19,224 nucleotides of DNA from Planctomycetota bacterium (GTDB taxonomy: Bacteria; Planctomycetota; B15-G4): assembly GCA_003644265.1 (NCBI GenBank), contig QNBX01000085.1, forward strand, positions 1 to 19,224, written 5' to 3'. Of the stretch, positions 8,501-15,322 are shown in pieces. The notes below the pieces were generated by a model. The model was not told the DNA's origin, made no database searches, and worked only from the letters and a program-made list of their open reading frames with translations. How positions within the stretch are numbered: the stretch's first letter is position 1; every line of letters starts with the position of its first letter. Both the position numbers and the translations under genes were made by a program.

Positions 8501-9248
8501 CTCGGGCTTCGGGCTGGACCTCTACAGCGAGGAGTTGGGTGTCGACGAGTTGGAGTTCGGAGCCAACTTCTCCAAGGGGGGCTTCACAGGCATCTCCCAG
8601 CTGCTCGCGCCGCCCTACATCCTGATGCCGGACCCCAACCATCCGGCGCTCAGCGAGTTCGTGATGATGTTCTGGTACGACGTCGGCGAGTTCGGCGAGT
8701 TCGACGTCTTCAGCCCCGGCCTGGGCGCGGAGCCCGGGTTCATCGACCGCGGTCTGGTCTGCGACGTGCCCTTGCCCAGCGTGCCCAGCAAGATCACGAT
8801 CCCGTTCTCGCCGCAGTTCCCTGTCATCACGGACCCCACGCACAACGACACCTTCACGCTGGAGGAGTTCATGGCGCTGGAGTTCACGTTTGACGACCCG
8901 GTCTCCACCAAGACCCGCGGCTTCACGTCGTTCGCGGTCGAGATCGAGGAGATCGAGGACGATGACTTCGGGGCCGACCTCGTGCTCTGGGAGTTCCTGG
9001 TGCCCGGCGGCACCCACGGCTTCAACCTGCCCCCCACGGCGCAACCCATGATCCCGAACGACACGTTCGTGGGGATCTGCATGGAGAGCCAGAGCTACGT
9101 GGGCACCAACGCCGACCTGGCCGCGCGCTTGGCGGGGCCGGACGCCCCGCAGCAGATCGACCGTCTCTGGCTCGAGCACAAGGGCGCCTGCGAGGAGTAC
9201 GTGTTCATCGAGGTGCAGGTGGGCGACCCCGCCTTCGTGGACGACTGA
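5544..9248 (+). CDS. Large secreted modular protein with carboxypeptidase-regulatory-like domains
   Basis: The protein has 1234 residues. It begins with a clean Sec signal peptide (1-24, cleavage likely after ALQA). Two PPC-like beta modules follow (about 26-135 and 145-245); the second ends in a Lys-rich stretch (202-254), unusual in this low-lysine setting. Carboxypeptidase-regulatory-like (transthyretin-like) modules are recognisable at about 266-335 (TDAFGNFVVQGLPAGEVEI), 549-600 (STDANGVFSIVSVPAY), 650-705 (TDANGRFFGSCMQAGSY) and, more weakly, 735-795. Between the first two lies a module (about 400-540) ending in LVDVWSFDHDAGEW and GGWH. The C-terminal 440 residues are acidic and unrecognised. 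I see no catalytic motif, transmembrane helix or sorting signal. A structural or adhesive cell-surface role is inferred. It stands alone on the plus strand. The ATG choice rests on the signal peptide. Confidence 0.85.
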   Translation: MRLLTRLAVSLSLMAFALPNALQAQLVVAEMNPGDSLTGEISSETDVDIVRIETVAGAGLTLSVAGKGKVNLLPVIELVDTSDDSVVAQITATKKKALLKLANADKGEGLPSTGTYEVRISGADGTTGAYSFKFTEKLPKAVKKQDVTEELLNGAQMSVEFDAVAGFETSITAQLGKKSPADPDVPTLTDPDDADVEIPEGSLKSNKKGNKHTLKKIALTKTGTHTVTVGNEGEDGGLRIKLTLKRGKYKKRKLTELTVGETQTSSLAGVVKGSADGQGLAGVGVSVIEPPQQLTSPALGAPHVVLAETQTDAFGNFVVQGLPAGEVEIILDGSSATNAGKAAYNTLIIMATVASVGASEIPQAIVLADLNNPDSATQDLSTSAGVTNEEIDAEGQGSKIIELFGPVGTAIMVGGAPADGMLDINVTPVPGDQIPMPLLDGNGDPLDGGSFVTVQPPNAEFDTSGLMFSGAEGLLQGLDITFPNDRGFAPGTLVDVWSFDHDAGEWVNRSAQTGQQGQVSGDGSVIEAQGVIVKGGWHAPVLPIDVACATTLTGRVVDMNTNQPVPRVTVATDLGQFASTDANGVFSIVSVPAYQLPSNPCIPIGVVLSAVTPVDFGGVTGSASVNAGAIVAGGSTDVGDILVDIPAKGTLSGLVTDNGQPVVGTSVDVSGAETRQFITDANGRFFGSCMQAGSYVAAVTFADDTNPTQVAFGIQANKLTTINVQTAGGQGKKTITVCVLRAPEQLFGDWAPQPGAQVTLVGSDAASAAGLFGSTNNQGQVTFTNVNPPYTITAQRDAVIFEDGELQVLRQATTVVGVSPKSAKFMLPLTIDFDESGAGNDLNDAFIEGDLTNLLVNGFGQGDSFGYISYEVAIMEARPETEDGFQGNLFVNQDGKGGGTFNGSIPSGRDMHLVLRQREGLQLPIDDESSVYVDMTTAAMFELFVPAVGPGETMVVDFDFADAIPFDREVNLQVNNLPAIETYMGYSGFGLDLYSEELGVDELEFGANFSKGGFTGISQLLAPPYILMPDPNHPALSEFVMMFWYDVGEFGEFDVFSPGLGAEPGFIDRGLVCDVPLPSVPSKITIPFSPQFPVITDPTHNDTFTLEEFMALEFTFDDPVSTKTRGFTSFAVEIEEIEDDDFGADLVLWEFLVPGGTHGFNLPPTAQPMIPNDTFVGICMESQSYVGTNADLAARLAGPDAPQQIDRLWLEHKGACEEYVFIEVQVGDPAFVDD

Positions 9249-9280
9249 GCTCCACACGCCTCACGCAGCAGCATGCAACT

Positions 9281-9314
9281 CGCCCCCCGTCGCGCCGCCG
9301 CGTGACGGGGGGCG
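9281..9314. terminator. GC-rich hairpin between convergent genes
   Basis: Left arm 9281-9294 (CGCCCCCCGTCGCG) pairs with right arm 9301-9314 (CGTGACGGGGGGCG) with one mismatch in 14, around a six-base loop. It lies 32 bases after the stop at 9248 and 58 bases after the stop of the opposing gene at 9373. It has no T tract on either side, but its strength and position suggest a bidirectional transcription stop. Confidence 0.65.
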
Positions 9315-9372
9315 CGCTGCGTTCTGGGGCATCGAGCTGGCGCTGCGGCCGTGTCGCTGCCGCTCGGGCAGC

Positions 9373-11889
9373 TCAGGCCAGCGCGCGGCGGCTGGCCAGC
9401 AGAGCCGCGAGGTACATCAGCCCGGCCACCACGAAGGCCATGCTGAAGCCCGAGCCAAGGGCGATCAGGATGGCGCCGATGGACGCCAGCACCGAGGCCC
9501 CGCCGTTGACGCCGAAGGCCCAGGGCAGCACGGCCGCGCCGCGCGTGCCCATCAGCGTCAGGCCCGACGGGAAGGGCATGCCCATCAGGAAGGCCACCGG
9601 CCCCAGCACCACGCCGGTCAGGGCCACGCGCGCCGCCCAGGGCAGGTTCAGGCTGACGTCAAAGAACCACTCCAGCCCGACGCCCAGCACGACCAGCATG
9701 AACAGCACGCCCAGCAGGGCCCGCCGCAGCGTGCGCACCGGGTCGTCGCTCTTGCCCGCCACGTGCGCCCCCAGCCCACTGGCCGACAGGAAGGTGATCA
9801 GCACCACCGTCATGGCGTAGCCGGGGTGGCCCAGGTACAGCACGAAGCGCTGCATGGCCACGATCTCCACCAGCATGTAGCCCGCGCCCAAGCCCGCGAA
9901 GTAGACGATCCAGGCCCCGGCACCAGGCACCTTGAGGCCCTCGCGCCGGAACAGCAGCAGCGGCAGCAGCACCAGCAGCGCCACCAGCACAAAGGATTCG
10001 CCCAGCACCGTGCCCAGGATCATCAGGCCGATGGGCCGCGCCCCCACCAGATCAGCGTAGACACCGGCGCTCTGCTTGGCGTCCGCTGCGCTGCCGAACC
10101 ACTCCACCCACAGATCGCTCCAGCGGTGGAAGCGGAAGAAGAACGGGTTGTCGTCGTCGACCGGGTCGAGGTTGTAGGGGTACGCGGCGCGAAACGCGGC
10201 GTCCGTGCCCGCCTCCACCGCGGCGAAGTAGTCGGTCGTGGGCCCGGCCGTCTCCACGCCCGGCGCGTAGAGCAGGCTGGCGCGGTAGGCCGGCATGGCC
10301 ACGTAGTCCCTGTAGATGTTGACCTCTTCGGTCCTGAGCGGGCGCTTGGCGATGAGCAGATGCCCGTAGTCGAGCCGCACCACGTTGCCGTCGTCGTCGC
10401 GGCCCTCGCCCGTGAACGCGGTGATGATGATGTGGTCCTGCGGGCGCGTGGCGCCGTCCCGTCGCAGCGCCTCCACCGCGATGGCCGCCAGGCGCAGGCA
10501 CTCGCGCGGCGGGTCGAAGCGGAAGCGCACCACCGACACCACCCCGTCGTCGGTCAGATGGCTCAGGTAGTCGTCGTAGGCCTCGGCCGTGTAGAGGTAG
10601 CTCTCGGCCATGACGTAGCTGCCGGACGCCAGCGCCGCGTAGGTGTCCGTGCCCGTCATCTGGATGATGTCGTACGTGTCCTGGCTCCGACGCAGCCACG
10701 AGCGCCCCTCGTCGACGTGGACGGTGACGCCGGGCAGGTGGTAGCGGTCGCCGGTCCGCTCGGCATAGGTCTCGGTCATGAGGCCGTAGGTGGTGTGGTT
10801 GATCTCCACCCCGGTGAAGTCCACCCGCTGCCCCTCGGGCAGGGGCCGGGCGGCGGCCGTGGCCTGCAGCACGTCGATGCCGCCGCCGATGCCGATGGCC
10901 AGCACCTTGGGGGCGCGCAGGGCCTGGCTGCGCACGATGGGGTCGAGCGACATGAAGTAGCCCAGCCCCTCCTTGTCGGTGATCTGGGCCCACTCGTGCG
11001 CCGGCCCCATGGGCAGGATCGTGATGGCGTCCCCGTCCTGATAGACCCACTTGGTGGCGTCCGGGTCGCTCTTGCTGCCCACCACATCCAGGCGGCAGAC
11101 CGGATCCCACTTGGTGAGCTCCACCGCCAGGTCGGGATCGCTGCGCAGCTTGGCCGACATGGTCTTGTAGGGCGCCATGGGCACCTCGAAGAACAGCGTG
11201 CGCGTGCTGGGCACCACGGCGATCACGATCAGCGCCGCCGCCAGCAGCGCCAGCGCCGGCCGCAGCGCCCCACGACGTGGGCTGCCGCCGGCGAAACAGG
11301 CCGCGCCCACCAGGCCGAGGCCGGCACACAGCACCACCGTGCCCTCGCCCCCCAAGCCACGCAGGGCCGGGATGTACACCAGGCAGCCCAGGGCCGACCC
11401 GGCCATGTTGATGCCGTAGAGCTTGCCCACCTGGCCGCGGGCGTCGCCGAGCACCAGGGCCACCACCAGGCCCGCCATCAGCGACGGCAGCACCAGCACG
11501 GCGTAGTCCAGCGCCGCGCCCATGATGCCCTCCTGGGTGTGCATCTCCGCGCTGGCCGTCCCCGCCGTGCCCGTCACCAGCACGTAGGCCCCCAGGATGG
11601 AGAGCGAGAACAAGGCCGAGATCACGGCCAGGCGCCCGCTGGTGTCGCCTTGCATCCAGCGCGGACGGCAGGCCAACAGGGCGCCACCGCCCGCGAAGCC
11701 CAGCATGGTGAAGGTCACCACCAAGTACGTCAGGTGGTACCAGAGCATGACGCTGAAGATGCGGGTCTGCACCAGCTGCAGCAGCAGCACCGCGGCCGAG
11801 ACAAGAGCGACGCCGGCCAAGCGGCCGGCCGGAAGCGTTGCAGCCGATGGAGACGTGATCGTCAGCACTCCGGAGGGGAGGGGCGGCAT
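9373..11889 (-). CDS. Polytopic membrane protein with internal spermidine-synthase-like domain
   Basis: From the ATG at 11889 the protein has 838 residues; the frame opens further to a TTG at 11982, but the added residues do not look like real protein. An N-terminal membrane part (about 22-230) has six or seven hydrophobic helices. A soluble Rossmann domain (about 235-600) carries the nucleotide motif VLAIGIGGGIDV (329-340), an acidic strand end VEIN (361-364), and DEGRSWL (393-399). A C-terminal membrane part (about 615-832) has about six helices. This architecture belongs to the membrane-bound spermidine/spermine-synthase-like family. The polyamine synthase motif DxxDPxGP is absent; the equivalent region reads MTGTDTYAALASGSYVMAES. 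It is therefore unlikely to be a canonical aminopropyltransferase; substrate unknown. It follows the protease gene on the same strand after 148 bases. No Shine-Dalgarno sequence is visible. Confidence 0.8.
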   Translation of the reverse strand: MPPLPSGVLTITSPSAATLPAGRLAGVALVSAAVLLLQLVQTRIFSVMLWYHLTYLVVTFTMLGFAGGGALLACRPRWMQGDTSGRLAVISALFSLSILGAYVLVTGTAGTASAEMHTQEGIMGAALDYAVLVLPSLMAGLVVALVLGDARGQVGKLYGINMAGSALGCLVYIPALRGLGGEGTVVLCAGLGLVGAACFAGGSPRRGALRPALALLAAALIVIAVVPSTRTLFFEVPMAPYKTMSAKLRSDPDLAVELTKWDPVCRLDVVGSKSDPDATKWVYQDGDAITILPMGPAHEWAQITDKEGLGYFMSLDPIVRSQALRAPKVLAIGIGGGIDVLQATAAARPLPEGQRVDFTGVEINHTTYGLMTETYAERTGDRYHLPGVTVHVDEGRSWLRRSQDTYDIIQMTGTDTYAALASGSYVMAESYLYTAEAYDDYLSHLTDDGVVSVVRFRFDPPRECLRLAAIAVEALRRDGATRPQDHIIITAFTGEGRDDDGNVVRLDYGHLLIAKRPLRTEEVNIYRDYVAMPAYRASLLYAPGVETAGPTTDYFAAVEAGTDAAFRAAYPYNLDPVDDDNPFFFRFHRWSDLWVEWFGSAADAKQSAGVYADLVGARPIGLMILGTVLGESFVLVALLVLLPLLLFRREGLKVPGAGAWIVYFAGLGAGYMLVEIVAMQRFVLYLGHPGYAMTVVLITFLSASGLGAHVAGKSDDPVRTLRRALLGVLFMLVVLGVGLEWFFDVSLNLPWAARVALTGVVLGPVAFLMGMPFPSGLTLMGTRGAAVLPWAFGVNGGASVLASIGAILIALGSGFSMAFVVAGLMYLAALLASRRALA

Positions 11890-12037
11890 GATGATCCGGG
11901 GACAGGGCGCGCGGTCAAGCACGGCCAGCGCCGGGGCGGCACGGGGAGCAGCGGTCTGCGCCGAGCGCTGGATCGAGCCCAACTCCGCACGGGACCCCCA
12001 GTCCGAGAGCCAGCACAGAGCACTCCGCGGCGCGGGA
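11890..12037 (-). other. Spacer between protease and membrane-protein genes
   Basis: The 148 bases hold the doubtful TTG-initiated extension of the downstream gene and no clear promoter, terminator or RNA gene. Confidence 0.4.
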
Positions 12038-13783
12038 TCAGCCTCCCACCAGCAGGGCCAGTCCCGCGGTCATGGCCAGCCCTCCGACGGCGGCCGGGTC
12101 CTGCACCACCCACTGCACATGGAAGGACAGCCCTACGAACTCCGCGTCCGCCGGCACCGGGATGCTGGCCAGGGCCATGCCCAGCGGGGCGCCCATGATC
12201 GAGCTGACCGTGCGGGGCAGCAGGAACAGCGGGCCGCTGGGGTCCACCAGGATGGTGCCGCCGCGGAAGGGCAGCGCCGCCGAGGCCATGCCCACCAGCA
12301 ACCAGGCCTGAGCACCGCCTTTGGCCTTGCCCAGCCTGATCTTGAACTCGGCGTGGCCCACGAACGGAGGGCCGCTCGGCGTGCTGATGGCGGGCTGAGC
12401 GCCGTTCGCACCGGCCAGGCCCAGGCCGTAGCCGTGGGACTGCCCGGGCGTCCCGCCTCCGGCCGCCAGCAGCGCCGCCAGGGCGTTGATGCGTCCGTGA
12501 CCGCTGGCCCCGTCCTTGCCCGCAGGCCCCAGGTCCCGAGCCGTGGAGGTCATCACAGAGCGCAGCGCGGCGGGCGTCAGGCTGGCGTCCACGCTCAAGA
12601 GCAGCGCCGCCAGGGCCGCCACCTGCGGCGCGGCGAAGGACGTGCCGCTCTGGGTCACATAGCCGCCGCCCAGGGCCGGCATGAGGATCTGCTGCCCGGG
12701 CGCCGTCAGCTCCACCTCGGGCCCCCTGTTGCTGAAGCCGCTGACGCTGTCATCGCGGTCGCTGGAGGCCACGGCCAGCACCAGAGCATGTGTCGCCGGG
12801 TAGCTCACGCTGGGGCCGTTGTTGCCGGCCGCGCAGTCAATGAAGACGCCGCGCACGTCGTGGGCATAGACGATGGCCGCGTCGATGGCCGCGCTGCTGC
12901 CCAGCGTCAGGCTCAGGGTGATGACCCGGGCGCCCATGTCCGCGGCGTACACGATGGCGTCGTCCACCAGCGCGGCCTGGGGCGAGTAGTTGCCCACCGC
13001 CAGGGACATGACACGGCAGCCGCCGCCGGCGTCGCCGCCCCCCGCCAGCCCCGCGCCGCCGACGCCGTTGTCGCCGCGCGCCGCCACCACGCCGGCCACC
13101 GACGTGCCGTGGTCAAACACGCCGTTCACGTCGCCGTCCCCCGCGGCGAAGTCCCAGCCCTGCACGTCGTCCACGAAGCCGTTGCCGTCGTCGTCCAGAC
13201 CGTTGCCGGGCAGCTCGCCGGGGTTGCTCCAGAGGGCCTCGGCCAGCTCGGGGTGCGAGACCTCGGTGCCGCTGTCGATCACCGCCACCACCACGGACGC
13301 ATCGCCCCCGGTGATGTCCCAGGCCAGCAGGGCCGACACGTCCGCTGCCACGCTTCCGTCGTCCTGACCGGTGTTGTGCAGGTGCCACTGCTGCGAGAAC
13401 AGGGGGTCGTCGGGCAGCCCGCCGTAGCTACCCAGCGTGCAGGGCTCGGCGAAGATCACGCGCGCGTCCGCCTGCAGCGCGGTCATGGCGTCGCGCGGGT
13501 CGAGCCCGGCCGGCAGGGCCAGATCGATCACCCCGGCGCGGTTGCGGCGCACGAGGGTCATGGACGAGAGCGGCGCCGGCAGCCCGGCCAACAGGGCCCC
13601 CAGGTCGGCTCCCGGGCGCAGGGCCAGGGAGACCACGCGCTCATCGACCGCGTGCCGCGTGCCGTCCGCCTCCAGCTGCCACAGCCCGGCGGCGTCGCGC
13701 ACCCAGGTCCGGCCTTGAGCTGCGGCCACAGGGCTCAACAGGGCGCCACAGAGCAGCACGAGCAGGGCACGGACAGCGGGCAT
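12038..13783 (-). CDS. Secreted subtilisin-like serine protease (peptidase S8)
   Basis: From the ATG at 13783 the protein has 581 residues and a typical signal peptide (1-22, ending VAAAQ). The in-frame ATG at 13864 would bury this signal behind 27 basic residues, so I prefer the inner start; neither has a clear ribosome site. Residues 24-120 resemble a propeptide or inhibitor region. The S8 catalytic domain (about 125-440) has the complete triad: Asp170 in VVAVIDSGTEVSHPEL, His225 in FDHGTSVAGVV, Ser382 in SGTSFAAPQVA. Asn321 in CAAGNNG is the oxyanion residue. The LDDDGNGFVDD loop (196-206) is probably a calcium site. The last 130 residues form a beta-rich domain (GLAGANG, PFRGGTILV, VVQDPAAVGGLA) resembling the C-terminus of the nuclease at 15323-17470. 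It lies downstream of the TIGR00300 gene in the same direction. Substrate unknown. Confidence 0.92.
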   Translation of the reverse strand: MPAVRALLVLLCGALLSPVAAAQGRTWVRDAAGLWQLEADGTRHAVDERVVSLALRPGADLGALLAGLPAPLSSMTLVRRNRAGVIDLALPAGLDPRDAMTALQADARVIFAEPCTLGSYGGLPDDPLFSQQWHLHNTGQDDGSVAADVSALLAWDITGGDASVVVAVIDSGTEVSHPELAEALWSNPGELPGNGLDDDGNGFVDDVQGWDFAAGDGDVNGVFDHGTSVAGVVAARGDNGVGGAGLAGGGDAGGGCRVMSLAVGNYSPQAALVDDAIVYAADMGARVITLSLTLGSSAAIDAAIVYAHDVRGVFIDCAAGNNGPSVSYPATHALVLAVASSDRDDSVSGFSNRGPEVELTAPGQQILMPALGGGYVTQSGTSFAAPQVAALAALLLSVDASLTPAALRSVMTSTARDLGPAGKDGASGHGRINALAALLAAGGGTPGQSHGYGLGLAGANGAQPAISTPSGPPFVGHAEFKIRLGKAKGGAQAWLLVGMASAALPFRGGTILVDPSGPLFLLPRTVSSIMGAPLGMALASIPVPADAEFVGLSFHVQWVVQDPAAVGGLAMTAGLALLVGG

Positions 13784-13868
13784 GGAGGCGCTCAACAGAG
13801 AAGGGTCCACTGCGGTCCATCGGGCGTGGCGCCCCGAGGCCTTGAGCCGGGTCCTGGATGCCATCGGC

Positions 13869-15092
13869 TCAGCGCCCTGCCCGCTGCGGGGCGGGCTGGT
13901 CCAGCTGCTGCGCCAGCACCGAGAGAAACAAGCCCACGTCCGTGACGATGGGCGTGGTGTGCGAGCTGCCGCGGTCAGCCAGCTTGGTGGCCACGGCCGG
14001 GTTGATGTCGACGCACACCAGCGTCACCGCGGCGGGCAGCATGTTGCCCACGCCGATGCCGTGCAGCATGGTGCCCAACACCACCACCAGGCCCGCGCCC
14101 TCCAGCAGCTCGGCGTAGCGCGCCTGGGCGGCGATCAGGTCCATCTCGGTGTCGGGCAAGGGGCCGTCGTCGCGGATCGAGCCGGCCAGGCAGTAGGGCA
14201 CCTCGGCCTGGACCAGCGCGTGCATGACGCCCGTCGTGAGCGCGCCCGCCTGCACCGCGCCGGCCAGCCCGCCGTGCTCACGGACCAGATTGATGGCGCG
14301 CATATGGTGCATGTGTCCGTGCGTGACCGGGCGCCCGGTCTGCTGGCAGACGCCCAGGCTGGTGCCCAGCACCGCGGCCTCCACGTCGTGCACGGCCAGG
14401 GCGTTGCCGGCCAACACGGCGTCCACCCAGCCCCGTCGCACCAGGCCCGCCATGGACCCGGCCTGTCCGCTGTGCACCACCACCGGACCGGCCACCAGCA
14501 CCACCCGCTGGCCCTCGGCGAGGGTCTGGCGCCACTGCTCGGCCAGCTGTCGGGCCTGATCCTCGACCCGGCGCTCGCTGCTCACGCCACCGGACATGAA
14601 GGCGAAGTCGGAGCTCTCACGGCGGCGCGTGTCGGGCACGACGCTCACGCCCGCCTGCCCCACCACCGCCCGCATGCCCGCCGTCAGGTCGCGCAGCTTG
14701 ACGCAGCCCGCGCCGCCCTCGGACAGCACCAGCACCGCGTCCATGCGTTGATCGCGCACGTCGATCCAGGTGCCGTCCACCCGCACGCGCGTGGCCAGGT
14801 TGGTGCTGGAGTAGAAGCCCTCAGGCGCCACGCCGTCCTGCTCCACCGTCGCGCTGCAGGCGTCCACAGCGTGGGGATCGCTGAAGCCCAGAGAGCCCAG
14901 GTTCTCGAGCAGCTCGACCTCGGCCCCGGCGTCCTCGCAGCTCACCTCCAGCAGCAGGTCGCTGGGCTCGTCGACCGTGCGACCGATGTCAAAGCGCAGC
15001 ACTTCGTAGCGCCCGCCGGCTGCGGTGACCAGATCGAGGGCCTCGCCCAGCAGGCCGGAATCAACGAGGTGTCCGCGGGCGACCAGCTTCAT
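13869..15092 (-). CDS. TIGR00300 / LOR-SDH domain protein, ornithine cyclodeaminase-like
   Basis: The 407-residue cytoplasmic protein matches the TIGR00300 family (LOR/SDH bifunctional enzyme conserved domain). Known relatives are an archaeal-type ornithine cyclodeaminase and the C-terminal half of cyanobacterial AgrE/ArgZ; they convert ornithine to proline with NAD. Recognisable family stretches are DPHAVDACSATVEQDGVAPEG (about 72-92), EGGAGCVKLRDL (125-136), VAGPVVVHSG (200-209), THGHMHHMRAIN (257-268), GSIRDDGPLPDT (304-315), TMLHGIGVGNMLPA (341-354), and VDINPAVATKLADRGS (361-376). The arginine dihydrolase domain of ArgZ is absent, so ornithine would have to come from elsewhere. The function is by family analogy. 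The ATG at 15092 directly begins the conserved N-terminus. It is the first gene of the minus-strand group with the protease; the spacing is 85 bases to the preferred protease start, and no shared function is evident. Confidence 0.85.
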   Translation of the reverse strand: MKLVARGHLVDSGLLGEALDLVTAAGGRYEVLRFDIGRTVDEPSDLLLEVSCEDAGAEVELLENLGSLGFSDPHAVDACSATVEQDGVAPEGFYSSTNLATRVRVDGTWIDVRDQRMDAVLVLSEGGAGCVKLRDLTAGMRAVVGQAGVSVVPDTRRRESSDFAFMSGGVSSERRVEDQARQLAEQWRQTLAEGQRVVLVAGPVVVHSGQAGSMAGLVRRGWVDAVLAGNALAVHDVEAAVLGTSLGVCQQTGRPVTHGHMHHMRAINLVREHGGLAGAVQAGALTTGVMHALVQAEVPYCLAGSIRDDGPLPDTEMDLIAAQARYAELLEGAGLVVVLGTMLHGIGVGNMLPAAVTLVCVDINPAVATKLADRGSSHTTPIVTDVGLFLSVLAQQLDQPAPQRAGR

Positions 15093-15263
15093 GGGGCCAG
15101 AGCCTAGCGCATGCCCCGGAGGCCAGCCACCGGCAGAGGCTGCCCTACGTGCTCAACCCACGCGATCACGAGGGCAGGGCCGCTGCTCTGCAGCCGCGAA
15201 GACAGCAGCCTGACTGCCAAGATCCGAGCCCATGGCGCGCTCAGATCGGCCCCGCGGCCTCAC

Positions 15264-15276
15264 CCCAGGCCCTGGG
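15264..15276. promoter_or_regulatory. Inverted repeat upstream of nuclease gene
   Basis: CCCAGG-C-CCTGGG is a perfect 13-base palindrome with a one-base centre, eight bases before the TACAGT hexamer. It would sit where an operator or activator site might lie. It is short enough to occur by chance in GC-rich DNA. Confidence 0.25.
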
Positions 15277-15311
15277 ACTGCGGCTACAGTATGGGGTCCC
15301 GATCACACCCC

Positions 15312-15315
15312 GGAG
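15312..15315 (+). promoter_or_regulatory. Ribosome binding site GGAG
   Basis: GGAG lies seven bases before the ATG at 15323. It supports this start, with its signal peptide, over the upstream GTG at 15149. Confidence 0.6.
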
Positions 15316-15322
15316 TCTCACC

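Larger units (their letters stand above)
15093..15322. promoter_or_regulatory. Divergent promoter region, TIGR00300 gene and nuclease gene
   Basis: The 230-base spacer separates two divergent starts. A frame from a GTG at 15149 runs into the nuclease gene, but it adds 58 residues that would bury the signal peptide, so I treat it as noncoding. TACAGT at 15285-15290 could be a -10 element, without a convincing -35. Confidence 0.45.

Noticed and set aside
11890..11982. TTG-initiated extension of the membrane protein
   Set aside because: The extra residues lack conserved features, and the ATG at 11889 precedes the first membrane helix closely.
9763..13945. Long overlapping plus-strand frames (811 and 782 residues) opposite the membrane protein and protease
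   Set aside because: They show the His/Gln/Arg/Gly bias of antisense frames in GC-rich genes and no recognisable domains.
13782..15107. 441-residue plus-strand frame opposite the TIGR00300 gene
   Set aside because: Antisense shadow; the minus-strand protein carries many conserved family stretches.
15149..15322. GTG-initiated 58-residue N-terminal extension of the nuclease
   Set aside because: It would bury a good signal peptide, and a GGAG ribosome site lies directly before the inner ATG at 15323.
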